Below, in pieces: positions 26,417 through 34,428 of a stretch of 64,000 bases of DNA (its first letter is position 1; each line of letters begins with the position of its first letter). Under the pieces are notes generated by a model that searched no databases, was not told where the DNA came from, and worked only from the letters and a program-made list of their open reading frames with translations. This DNA is from Mesorhizobium plurifarium. Lineage in GTDB: Bacteria > Pseudomonadota > Alphaproteobacteria > Rhizobiales > Rhizobiaceae. Location of the stretch: the NCBI GenBank assembly GCA_000824785.1, contig CCNB01000044.1, positions 155,790-219,789 of the forward strand, in the 5' to 3' direction. The position numbers were made by a program, and so were the translations under genes.

Positions 26417-27060
26417 TTCGCGAGCCCCTTCAATTCATCGAGAAGCTGATCGGTGGTCACCTGGCGGCAATAGCCCTTGATGGTGCGCAGCGAATTGTCG
26501 TGGCGCTCCTGCGAATAGGTCGCGCAGGCGTCGGTCACCTGCGTGACGAGATATCCAAGGTCGCAGGCGTCGCGGACCGCGCTTTCCACGCACTGGTCGG
26601 TCAGGAGCCCGGATATGACGAGCTGGCGCACGCCGAGATTGCGCAGGATGTAGTCGATATGCGTGGAGACGAAGACCGAGGACGAGGTCTTGGGAAGGCA
26701 GATCTCGTCGTCCGCGGGCGCCAGTTCGTCGATGACCTTGCCGTCCCAGGATCCCTTCGGCACATGGAAGCCGGTGATCTTGTAATCCAGGCTGCGGTCG
26801 CGGCCGTCCTTGGTCAGGCTTTCGATCGTCGTGTGCATGACCTCGATTCCGCCGGCGCGGAAGGCATCCAGCAGACGCTTCATGTTCGGGATGGTCTCGC
26901 TCTGGATGCGCTTGAAGAACCAGCCGTACTTTTCCTCGAACTCGGCCTTGCCGAGGTCCTTGAACTCGCCGCCGTCGCGATGCGCCGAGAAATTCTGCAC
27001 ATCGATGAACAGGATGCAGGATTGTTCCGGCACCAGCGGAACGTTGCGTGTCAGTTCCAT
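26413..27060 (-). CDS. Isochorismatase-family cysteine hydrolase
   Basis: 215 residues. The Asp-Lys-Cys triad is visible: Asp20 in CILFIDVQNFS, Lys124 in CLPKTSSSVF, Cys157 in GLLTDQCVESAV. The family hydrolyses amides such as nicotinamide, N-carbamoylsarcosine or biuret, as well as isochorismate. Next to a Liv transporter and other amidases, an amidase role is more likely than siderophore synthesis. It starts three bases after the formylglutamate-amidohydrolase-like stop. Confidence 0.87.
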   Translation of the reverse strand: MELTRNVPLVPEQSCILFIDVQNFSAHRDGGEFKDLGKAEFEEKYGWFFKRIQSETIPNMKRLLDAFRAGGIEVMHTTIESLTKDGRDRSLDYKITGFHVPKGSWDGKVIDELAPADDEICLPKTSSSVFVSTHIDYILRNLGVRQLVISGLLTDQCVESAVRDACDLGYLVTQVTDACATYSQERHDNSLRTIKGYCRQVTTDQLLDELKGLAK

Positions 27061-27063
27061 TCC

Positions 27064-27840
27064 TTAGTCGCCCTTCTTCATGAAATCGCCGATCGCGCCC
27101 GCGAGAAGGCCGGCGAAACGCGCCACGCCTTCCGGGTGCGAAATGTGGTCGTTGCGTACCTCGATCAGGCTGTGGGCGATGCCGTTGCGCTCGCCATGCA
27201 CCGGTACGAACCAATCGGATTGATCGCTGATCGCGTAAGGCTCCTGCATGCCGATCGAAAGGTCCGGCGCGGCCGCGAGCAGATATCGTTTGAGCGCCGG
27301 GGACGTCCGTGCGTCCTTCCTGTAGAGGAAGCCGATATCCCACGGCCTCGATACGCCCCGCAGCACCGGATTGAAGCTGTGGATCGCGAAGATGGCCTTC
27401 GGCCTGCGATCCCGGATCGCCCCCGCCAGCGCGCGGTCGAACGGCTCGAAAATCTCCGCCGCCCGCTGCGCCCGTTCCCTTGCATCCAGGTTCCTGTTGG
27501 CCGGTATTTCGGTCCCGTCGCTGACCGGCGGGATGGAGTCGTCGGCTTCCGTCGGCCTGTTGCAATCGATGACCAGCCGGCTGTATCGCTGCGCGACGAG
27601 GGGCGCGTCGAGGCGCTCGGAGAGCATCAAGGCAAGATCGCGCGCGCCGATGTCGTAGGCGATATGCCTGTCCATCTCGCTCGCCGCGATGCCGAGGTCG
27701 CCCAGGGAGGATGGGATCTCCCGGCCGGCATGTTCGCAGACGAGGAGCACGTCGCCGCGGCCGGCGGGATTGACGATCTCCACGGGCGCGGGATCGGATG
27801 CGCCGAGAAGGGTCGGTTGTGGTTGATTGGAAATATTCAT
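27064..27840 (-). CDS. N-formylglutamate amidohydrolase family protein
   Basis: 258 residues from the ATG at 27840; in-frame ATGs at 27882 and 27897 would place the start in the operator palindrome and promoter and have no ribosome site. Family blocks: VLLVCEHAGREIP, DIGARDLALMLSERL, YSRLVIDCNRP and IFAIHSFNPVL. Known members release formate from N-formylglutamate in histidine breakdown, but no hut genes are here. It heads the long operon that carries isochorismatase-like, M20, Liv and penicillin acylase genes. Confidence 0.85.
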   Translation of the reverse strand: MNISNQPQPTLLGASDPAPVEIVNPAGRGDVLLVCEHAGREIPSSLGDLGIAASEMDRHIAYDIGARDLALMLSERLDAPLVAQRYSRLVIDCNRPTEADDSIPPVSDGTEIPANRNLDARERAQRAAEIFEPFDRALAGAIRDRRPKAIFAIHSFNPVLRGVSRPWDIGFLYRKDARTSPALKRYLLAAAPDLSIGMQEPYAISDQSDWFVPVHGERNGIAHSLIEVRNDHISHPEGVARFAGLLAGAIGDFMKKGD

Positions 27841-27865
27841 GATGCCTACTTTGTTGGGGTCAGGA

Positions 27866-27884
27866 TGATGAAAGTTTTTCATCA
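27866..27884. promoter_or_regulatory. Candidate RpiR operator in the divergent promoter
   Basis: TGATGAAA at 27866-27873 and TTTCATCA at 27877-27884 form a perfect 8-base inverted repeat around three bases (GTT). It lies between the amidohydrolase/Liv operon and the divergent rpiR-ligase operon. A TTGACA-like box on the minus strand overlaps 27886-27891. The position fits control of both directions by the adjacent RpiR protein. Confidence 0.55.
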
Positions 27885-27941
27885 ATGTCAAATCCAAAAT
27901 GACAATTGACTAAATTTTTTCTGCGTGGGAGGAAGGTGGGA

Positions 27942-28790
27942 ATGGAACTCAGGGCACAGATCGAAGAGCTTGAGAGCGCGCTGACGCCGGCTGAGCGCAA
28001 GCTGGCCTCGACGCTGTTGGCGGACTATCCGTTTGCCGGGCTGCAGACGATCCAGACGCTCGCCGACAAGACGGGCGTGTCGGCGCCCTCGATCACGCGC
28101 TTCGTTGCCAAGCTGGGCTGCCAGGGCTACCAGGATTTCCAGCACAAGCTGATCGGCGAGCTCAAGGAGTGGCATCGCTCGCCGGTCGAGCTGCACAGCA
28201 AAAGCTCGCACGGCGCGAACTTCCTCGAGGCCTATGTCGAACGCGCGAGCCAGATTGTGCGCGCGCTTCCCGCAACGCTGACGCAAGTGCAGTTCGAGCG
28301 CATCTGCGGCATGGTGGCGGATGAAAGGCGGGCCATCTATCTGATCGGCGGCCGCATCAGCGACCCCATGGCCCAGCATTTCTCGCGCCATCTGCGCCAG
28401 ATCCGGCGCGACGTCTTTCATATCCCGCCCGATCCGGAAGTTTGGCCCGAATACATCTTGCGGATGAAGGCGCGCGACGTCTTCGTTGTGTTCGATTTTC
28501 GCCGCTACCAGCCGCGCCTCGAACAGCTCGTGCGCACGGCCAAGCAGGCGAGCGGCATCGAAGTGCTGCTCTTCACCGACAAATGGTTGTCGCCGGTCTC
28601 CAGCGAGGCGACCGAGGTCATCGCGCTCGCGATCGACAATGGAACGGCATGGGACACCTACATCGCCGCCATGGTCACGGTGGACGCCATGATCACCCAC
28701 ATTTCCGAACGCGATTGGAATTCCACAAGCAGCCGCATCCGCGCCTGGGACGCCTTGCGGCTGGACAAGGAAAGGAAGCCGACAAAATGA
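27942..28790 (+). CDS. MurR/RpiR family transcriptional regulator
   Basis: 282 residues from the ATG at 27942, which GGGAGGAAGG precedes; a TTG at 27906 is less likely. The N-terminal helix-turn-helix (about 1-77) contains TIQTLADKTGVSAPSITRFV, the RpiR recognition pattern. The rest is a SIS-type ligand domain (RRAIYLIGGRISDPMAQHFS, then DVFVVFDFRRYQP). SIS domains usually sense phosphosugars, but RpiR proteins beside amino-acid and purine operons exist. Its gene overlaps the downstream ligase by four bases and diverges from the Liv/amidase operon, so it is the likely local regulator. Confidence 0.88.
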   Translation: MELRAQIEELESALTPAERKLASTLLADYPFAGLQTIQTLADKTGVSAPSITRFVAKLGCQGYQDFQHKLIGELKEWHRSPVELHSKSSHGANFLEAYVERASQIVRALPATLTQVQFERICGMVADERRAIYLIGGRISDPMAQHFSRHLRQIRRDVFHIPPDPEVWPEYILRMKARDVFVVFDFRRYQPRLEQLVRTAKQASGIEVLLFTDKWLSPVSSEATEVIALAIDNGTAWDTYIAAMVTVDAMITHISERDWNSTSSRIRAWDALRLDKERKPTK

Positions 28791-30094
28791 TAAGGGAACC
28801 CCTGCTCTTCGTCGCCACATGCGACGTTTCGGGGCGCGTTCGGGGCAAGGCATTTCCTCTCGATCTCATCGAGAAGCGGGCAGGGCGCGGCGTGGGCTGG
28901 ACGCCCACCAACGTGCAGATCACCTGCTTCGATGCCATTGCCGAAAGCCCGTATGGTTCGCTCGGCGATCTCCTGCTGGTGCCCGACCGGGACAGCCGCG
29001 TGACGGTTGATTTCGAGGATGGCAGCCCTGCCGAGGACTTCATGCTCGGCGACATCCTGACCCTCGAAGGCGCTCCCTGGGAGTGCTGCACGCGCTCCAT
29101 CCTGAAATCGGCGCTGAAGAAGCTGGAGGATGTCGCGGGTGTCCGGCTGGTCGGCGCCTTCGAACACGAGTTCCATCTCAAGGCCGGCGAAGGCGGCGGC
29201 GCCTATTCGATGGAGGGCTACCGCAACCGGGCGGCATTCGCGGCGACGCTGATGGCTGCGATCAAGACGGCCGGCCTGAAGCCGGACACGGTGATGAAGG
29301 AATACGGCGTCGGCCAATACGAGGTGACGATCAGCCCGGAGCGCGGCGTGCGCGTGGCCGATGCCGGCCTTGTCCTGCGCGAGATGGTCCGCGCCACCGC
29401 GCGGCGCTTCGATGACGAGGCGAGCTTCACCCCGATCCGCCACCCCGACGGCGTCGGCAATGGCGTCCATATCCATCTCAGCTTCGAGGATTCCAGCGGC
29501 CGTCCCGCGACCTATGACGAGAATGGTCCGCACGGCATGTCCGCGATCACGCAAGCGTTCGTCGCGGGCGTGCTGAAATATCTCGACAACATCGTCGCCT
29601 TCACGGCGCCGTCGTCGGTTTCCTATCTCAGGCTGACGCCGCATCGCTGGAGTGCCGCCTTCAACAATCTCGGTGTCCGCGATCGGGAAGCGTCGGTGCG
29701 GATATGCCCGACCACCGCGCGTGACCCGGAGGACGTGGCCAGGCAGTACAACATCGAATTTCGCGCGGCCGACGCCGCCGCGTCGCCGCATCTGGCGCTC
29801 GCGGCGATTGTTCATGCCGGCGTGCAGGGCATCGTGGAGAAGCTCGAGGCGCCGCGGGCGACGCAGGAAGACCTCTCGCTGCTCGATCCCGCGGCGCTCG
29901 CCGCCCGCGGCTTCACGCGGCTGCCGCAATCGCTCGGTGAGGCGATCGAGCGGATGATGGCCAACGAGACGGTGCGCGGCTGGTTCCCCGCCGGCTTCTG
30001 CGAGGTCTACCGTGACCACAAGCTCGGCGAACTGAAATTCCTCGGCGACCGCAGCGTGCTCGAGCAATGCAAGGCCTATGAGGCCGTTTACTAG
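28787..30094 (+). CDS. Glutamine synthetase-like ligase (gamma-glutamyl-amide synthetase group)
   Basis: 435 residues; the ATG overlaps the rpiR stop (ATGA). Glutamine synthetase hallmarks: the glutamates of FEHEFHL (126 and 128), GVGQYEVTISP, NGVHIHLSF, LTPHRWSAAFNNLGVRDR and NIEFRAADAAASPHLALAA. It is diverged from GlnA and closer in style to PuuA/GlnA3-type enzymes, which join glutamate to amines or amino acids using ATP. Beside an importer and several amidases it may activate an amine for degradation. The precise substrate is not evident. Confidence 0.85.
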   Translation: MIREPLLFVATCDVSGRVRGKAFPLDLIEKRAGRGVGWTPTNVQITCFDAIAESPYGSLGDLLLVPDRDSRVTVDFEDGSPAEDFMLGDILTLEGAPWECCTRSILKSALKKLEDVAGVRLVGAFEHEFHLKAGEGGGAYSMEGYRNRAAFAATLMAAIKTAGLKPDTVMKEYGVGQYEVTISPERGVRVADAGLVLREMVRATARRFDDEASFTPIRHPDGVGNGVHIHLSFEDSSGRPATYDENGPHGMSAITQAFVAGVLKYLDNIVAFTAPSSVSYLRLTPHRWSAAFNNLGVRDREASVRICPTTARDPEDVARQYNIEFRAADAAASPHLALAAIVHAGVQGIVEKLEAPRATQEDLSLLDPAALAARGFTRLPQSLGEAIERMMANETVRGWFPAGFCEVYRDHKLGELKFLGDRSVLEQCKAYEAVY

Positions 30095-30111
30095 ACCGGC
30101 CCGATCCGTGG

Positions 30112-31647
30112 CTACGGCATGAGAACGAGCGCCCCGCTGGTCCTGCGGGCTTCCAGGTCCCGGTGGGCGTCCTCGGCATTGGCCAGGCCATAGGCCGCGG
30201 GCTGCCCGACCCTGACGGCGCGCTGGCGAAAGGCCGTAAAGAAGCGGTCGACATGCGGCGCGAGCTTCTCGGGCGTGTTTGTGTAATGCGCATAATTGGG
30301 CCGCGAAACGGTGATCGACTTCGAGGCCAGGCGGTCGATGTCCCAACTGCCGACCGGCCCCGATGCCTGGCCGAAGCTGACGAGATGACCGCGCACGGCA
30401 AGGGCAGCGAGCGAGCCGGCGAAAGTATCGACACCGACGGCGTCGTAGATGACGTTGGCGCCTGCGCCGGCGGTCAGCCGCATGACCGCTTCCGCGAAAT
30501 CCTCCCGGGAGTAGACGATGACATGGTGCGCGCCGAGCCGCTCGACGATGCGCGCCTTGTCGTCGCTCGACACGGTTGCGATCACGGTGGCGCCGAGATG
30601 GCGCGCCCATTGCACCAGCAATTGGCCGATGCCGCCGGCGGCGGCGTGGATGAGCACGACCTCGCCCGGCCGAACGGCATGGACGTCATGCAGCAGGAAG
30701 CTGGCCGACACGCCCTTGAGCAGGCTCGCGGCGGCGGCTTCGTCCGGTATGTCGTCCGACAGGCGCACCAGCAGGTCGGCCGTCATGTTGCGGTGCTCGG
30801 CATAGGCGCCGACAGGCGGGCAGGCATAGGCCACCCGATCGCCGACCGACAGGCCGGAGATCGCCGCGCCGACAGCCTCGATGACACCTGCCGCTTCCAT
30901 GCCGGGCACGCCGGGCAGCCGCATGAGATCGAAGAAGCCGGTGCGGCAATAGACGTCGATGAAGTTGACGCCGATCGCCGTGTGGCGGATCCGCACCTCG
31001 TCGGGCGCCGGCGGCGGCAAGGCGATCTCCTTCAGCTGCAGCACGTCCGGCCCGCCATAGCGCTCGACGAGGATCGCGCGCGTCGTTTCTGCCATGTTCC
31101 CGGACGGTGCGAGGATCGCCGGTGAGGGGACCGGGCGGGCCGCAACGCCTGTTGGCCTCGACGGCATGATCGCCGGCGAAGGCCTCGCCTCGGCCGGCGT
31201 GGCGGCGGCGCGGCGCCCCAGCAGATTGCGGATCGCGGCAAAGCCGGCGCGATAGATGTCTTCGGCGACCAGCTTCACCAGTTCGTCGCGGCGATGCGCC
31301 GGCGGGTGGAATTCGGAGCGCCATTCCCAGAAGGTGGCGTTGCCGTCGGTTACCGGCTTCAGCCGTATCGATGCGACATAGCCCATCAATGGCAGCGGCG
31401 ATTCGAGCAGGCAGTAGCTCAGCCGGCGGTCCTTGTCGGACAGCGCCAGAAGCTGTTCGCGCAGTTCGCCGCCGTCGGCCAGACGGAAATGGCGCACGGC
31501 GCCGACCGCGTCGGCCGGCTCGCCGCCGTCGATCTCGCTCGACGCGATGGCCGGGTGCCAGCGGTCGTGGCCATTGAAATCGCGCAGGATCGCCCAGACC
31601 TCCTCGATCGGGGCATCGATGATCGTGCTCTGGCGGACCTGGACCAT
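30112..31647 (-). CDS. Fusion: SRPBCC (polyketide-cyclase-like) domain plus zinc-free quinone oxidoreductase
   Basis: 511 residues. The N-terminal domain (about 1-150) begins VRQSTIIDAPIEEVWAILRD and has the SRPBCC ligand-binding pattern. A Pro/Ala-rich linker (about 150-184) follows. The C-terminal part (about 186-511) is a medium-chain reductase: RAILVERYGGPDVLQL, GVNFIDVYCRTG, the NADPH loop IHAAAGGIGQLLVQWAR, and no zinc-binding cysteines. It resembles QOR/Qor2, which reduces quinones with NADPH. The N-terminal domain is a paralogue of the separate protein at 31657-32094, suggesting duplication and fusion. Confidence 0.85.
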   Translation of the reverse strand: MVQVRQSTIIDAPIEEVWAILRDFNGHDRWHPAIASSEIDGGEPADAVGAVRHFRLADGGELREQLLALSDKDRRLSYCLLESPLPLMGYVASIRLKPVTDGNATFWEWRSEFHPPAHRRDELVKLVAEDIYRAGFAAIRNLLGRRAAATPAEARPSPAIMPSRPTGVAARPVPSPAILAPSGNMAETTRAILVERYGGPDVLQLKEIALPPPAPDEVRIRHTAIGVNFIDVYCRTGFFDLMRLPGVPGMEAAGVIEAVGAAISGLSVGDRVAYACPPVGAYAEHRNMTADLLVRLSDDIPDEAAAASLLKGVSASFLLHDVHAVRPGEVVLIHAAAGGIGQLLVQWARHLGATVIATVSSDDKARIVERLGAHHVIVYSREDFAEAVMRLTAGAGANVIYDAVGVDTFAGSLAALAVRGHLVSFGQASGPVGSWDIDRLASKSITVSRPNYAHYTNTPEKLAPHVDRFFTAFRQRAVRVGQPAAYGLANAEDAHRDLEARRTSGALVLMP

Positions 31648-31656
31648 GCGCGGCGG

Positions 31657-32094
31657 TCAGCGCCCGAAGCGCTGCTTCAACGCGGTGAACGCGGCCTGGA
31701 ACACGCCGCCGCCGATCTGCCGCGTCAGCGCCGCCTCGCGCTCAGGCGTGCAATCGAATTCCGCCTGCCATTCGGCCAGCGTCATATTGCCGTCGGTTAT
31801 CGGCGTCAGCGACAGGGTGGCGACATAGTTCTCCACCGGCATCGGGCTTTCCAGGATCGCATAGCTGCAGGAGAGGTCGTAGTCCGACAGCGCCAGCAGT
31901 TTCTCGCGGATCCGTCCGCCGTCCTTGAGCGTGAAATTGCGGATGCAGCCGATCCGGTCGGCATGCGCGTTCTGCTCGATGCGGCTCTCGGCCACGAAAG
32001 GCGCCCAGCCCGGCAAGCCGTTGAAGTCGCGCACGACGTTCCAGACGTCCGCGGCCGGAGCCGGGATGACCGAAGAGACATAGACCTTGGTCAT
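31657..32094 (-). CDS. SRPBCC family protein
   Basis: 145 residues, a single START/polyketide-cyclase-like domain. It begins KVYVSSVIPAPAADVWNVVR, with later blocks RIGCIRNFTLKDGGRIREKL and CSYAILESPMPVENYV. The order and spacing match the N-terminal domain of the neighbouring fusion protein nine bases downstream, with which it is probably co-transcribed. It binds a hydrophobic ligand or acts as a cyclase-like enzyme; function unknown. Confidence 0.82.
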   Translation of the reverse strand: MTKVYVSSVIPAPAADVWNVVRDFNGLPGWAPFVAESRIEQNAHADRIGCIRNFTLKDGGRIREKLLALSDYDLSCSYAILESPMPVENYVATLSLTPITDGNMTLAEWQAEFDCTPEREAALTRQIGGGVFQAAFTALKQRFGR

Positions 32095-32160
32095 GCCGGG
32101 CGACCGCCGAGATAACTACGGAGTCGTCCGCCCTCGGGAAACGACCTTGCGGACATCTGG

Positions 32161-34347
32161 TCAATGGTCGCGGTCGTCATCATCGTCCTTGGCGGCCTTG
32201 GTCTTGCCCTTCTTGTCGCGGGCGAGGTTCGAAATATCCTTGGCGTCGCGCAGAACGTCGGTCATCCGTCCCAGCGATCCGCCCTCGATGCCGATCTCCT
32301 TCATCAGATTGTCGATCATCGGCGCCTGCACCCGGTAGCGCAGCGCCGAATCGATCACCTCGTCGGTGACGTTGCGGTTACCGCCCGGTCCGCCATTGAT
32401 GCCGTCGACATGCAGGATCTTGATGCCGTCGATCTTCTCCATCGGCTTGACGCTCTCGCGGATGATGCCTTCCATGTGGTCGAGCAACTTGCCGCGCAGG
32501 CGGCCGGCGCGCGCTTCGCTGGAAAGAAGGTTCTCCGCTTCGTTGATCTGGCGATGGCCGGCGGCATCGACCTCGTAGCGCTGGGCGGCGGCAAGGGCGT
32601 GGATCTTTTCCGCTTCCGCGGCGGCGACGGCCGCGATCTTCTGCGCCTCCGCCAGGCTCTTAGCGGCCTTCATCTCGGCCTCGGCGGCGGCCGTCACGCG
32701 AAGCGCCTCGCGCTCCGCCTCGCGTTGAGCGGCGATCAGGTCGGTCAGCTTTCGGCGCTCGGCGATCTCGCGTTCGCGGGCGGTCAGGGCCTGTTCCTCG
32801 GCCTGGACGGCCTTGGCGCGGACGGCTTCCGAAGCGGCGATCGCCGAGGAACGTTCCTGCGTCTTCTTGGCGATGTCGATGGCCTTCTGGATTTCGGCGA
32901 TCTCGACCTTCTGGTCGCGGTCGACGGCGAGCTGGCGCAGCTCGCGCTCCTTGACGAGCTTGGCTTCCTCGATGCCGCGCTCGGTGGTGATGCGCGCCCG
33001 CTCCACTTCCTCGGCCGCCGCGATCTCGGCTTCCTCGAAGGCCTGGCGCTTGGCGATCTGAAGCGCTTCGAGGTGGCGTTCCCTGTCGATCCGCACCTCG
33101 TCGACGGCACGTTCCTGCTCGATGCGCGCCGTCTCGGTTGCCTGGTTCTCGACGATTTCGGCGCGGCGCTTCTCGGCTTCCGCCCTGGTCACTTCGAGCG
33201 CCTTTTCGGCCAGCGCGATCTGGCGTTCGAGCTCGGCGATCTCGAGCGACTTCTTGCGCTCGATCTCGAGCCCGCTCTGCGCGCCCTCGCGCTCGATGCG
33301 CGCCTTCTCCAGCGAAAGCCCGAGAGCGATCTGCTCGCGCTCGGTCAATTCGCGCATCTTCATCTCGGCCTCGTCGAGCGCGCGGCGGCGCGCGATCTCG
33401 CGGCGCTGCGTGTCTTCCTCGCTGCGGATGCGTTCCTCGGTGATGCTGCGCTCCTGGGCGAGGCGCGATTTCTCCACCGCCTCGCGCGCGGAAAGCTGCG
33501 CCTGTTCGGCTTCCTGGTCGCGCACGGCCCGTTCCCTGGCGAGCTCGGAGCGCTGCGCCGCGCGCCGTATCTCCACTTCGCGCTCCTGTTCGAGACGAGC
33601 GTATTCGGTGTCGCGCTCGATCTCCAGCACCTTGCGCTGCGTGTCGAGGTTCTGGTTGCGGATATCGACCAGGGTGCGCTGCTCGATTTCGTTGCGCATG
33701 CGGCGCCTGGTCTCGATGGATTCCGTCAGCTGCGTCAGGCCTTCGGCATCGAAGGCGTTGGACGGGTCGAAATATTCGAGGCTGGTCTGGTCGAGGTCGA
33801 CGATGGCGACGCTCTCCAGCTCGAGCCCGTTGGCGGCCAGCGAATCCGAGGCGAGCGCCCGGACCTTTTCGGCATAGTCGCCGCGCAGCTCATGCATCTC
33901 TTCCAGCGTCATCTGGGCGGCGACGGTGCGCATGGCGCCGGCGAACTTGCCCTCCAGCAATTCGCGCAGATTGTCGGGCTGCAGCGTGCGGCGGCCGAGC
34001 GTCTGCGCCGCGACGGCGACGAACTCGCGGCTCGCGCCGACGCGGACGAAGAACTCGGCGATAAGGTCGACGCGCATGCGGTTCCTGGTGATCAGCGCCA
34101 GCGCGTCTTCGCGGCGCACCTCGATGCGCAGCACGTTCATGTTGACCGGGGTGATCTCATGCAGCACGGGGATGACGAAGGCGCCGCCATTGACCACCAC
34201 CTTCTCGCCCAGGAAGCCGGTGCGCACGAACGCCGTCTCCTTGGTCGAGCGGCGGTAGAGCCACCGCAGGATGTAGACGGCGATCACCACGACGACCGCG
34301 GCGACGATCAGCCACAACAGGAAAGCGCCAAAGCTCTGCGCGTCCAT
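32161..34347 (-). CDS. Flotillin-like SPFH-domain membrane protein
   Basis: 728 residues. A single N-terminal membrane helix (WLIVAAVVVVIAVYILRWLY, about 13-32) is followed by an SPFH domain (VVNGGAFVIPVLHEITPVNM and onward). A long charged heptad-rich coiled coil (about 230-560), full of ERE/EIA repeats, comes next, then a Gly-rich C-terminal part (GINGGPGGNRNVTDEVID). Bacterial flotillins such as YqiK organise membrane microdomains. It lies downstream of the second Liv operon with an 81-base gap, so it may be transcribed separately. Confidence 0.88.
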   Translation of the reverse strand: MDAQSFGAFLLWLIVAAVVVVIAVYILRWLYRRSTKETAFVRTGFLGEKVVVNGGAFVIPVLHEITPVNMNVLRIEVRREDALALITRNRMRVDLIAEFFVRVGASREFVAVAAQTLGRRTLQPDNLRELLEGKFAGAMRTVAAQMTLEEMHELRGDYAEKVRALASDSLAANGLELESVAIVDLDQTSLEYFDPSNAFDAEGLTQLTESIETRRRMRNEIEQRTLVDIRNQNLDTQRKVLEIERDTEYARLEQEREVEIRRAAQRSELARERAVRDQEAEQAQLSAREAVEKSRLAQERSITEERIRSEEDTQRREIARRRALDEAEMKMRELTEREQIALGLSLEKARIEREGAQSGLEIERKKSLEIAELERQIALAEKALEVTRAEAEKRRAEIVENQATETARIEQERAVDEVRIDRERHLEALQIAKRQAFEEAEIAAAEEVERARITTERGIEEAKLVKERELRQLAVDRDQKVEIAEIQKAIDIAKKTQERSSAIAASEAVRAKAVQAEEQALTAREREIAERRKLTDLIAAQREAEREALRVTAAAEAEMKAAKSLAEAQKIAAVAAAEAEKIHALAAAQRYEVDAAGHRQINEAENLLSSEARAGRLRGKLLDHMEGIIRESVKPMEKIDGIKILHVDGINGGPGGNRNVTDEVIDSALRYRVQAPMIDNLMKEIGIEGGSLGRMTDVLRDAKDISNLARDKKGKTKAAKDDDDDRDH

Positions 34348-34428
34348 GATTTATTCTCCCCTACACAATCCGGTCGGCGCCAGGCGCCAATTCAAAGATC
34401 CGTCCGCCGTCAGGCAAAGCCCAATTCG

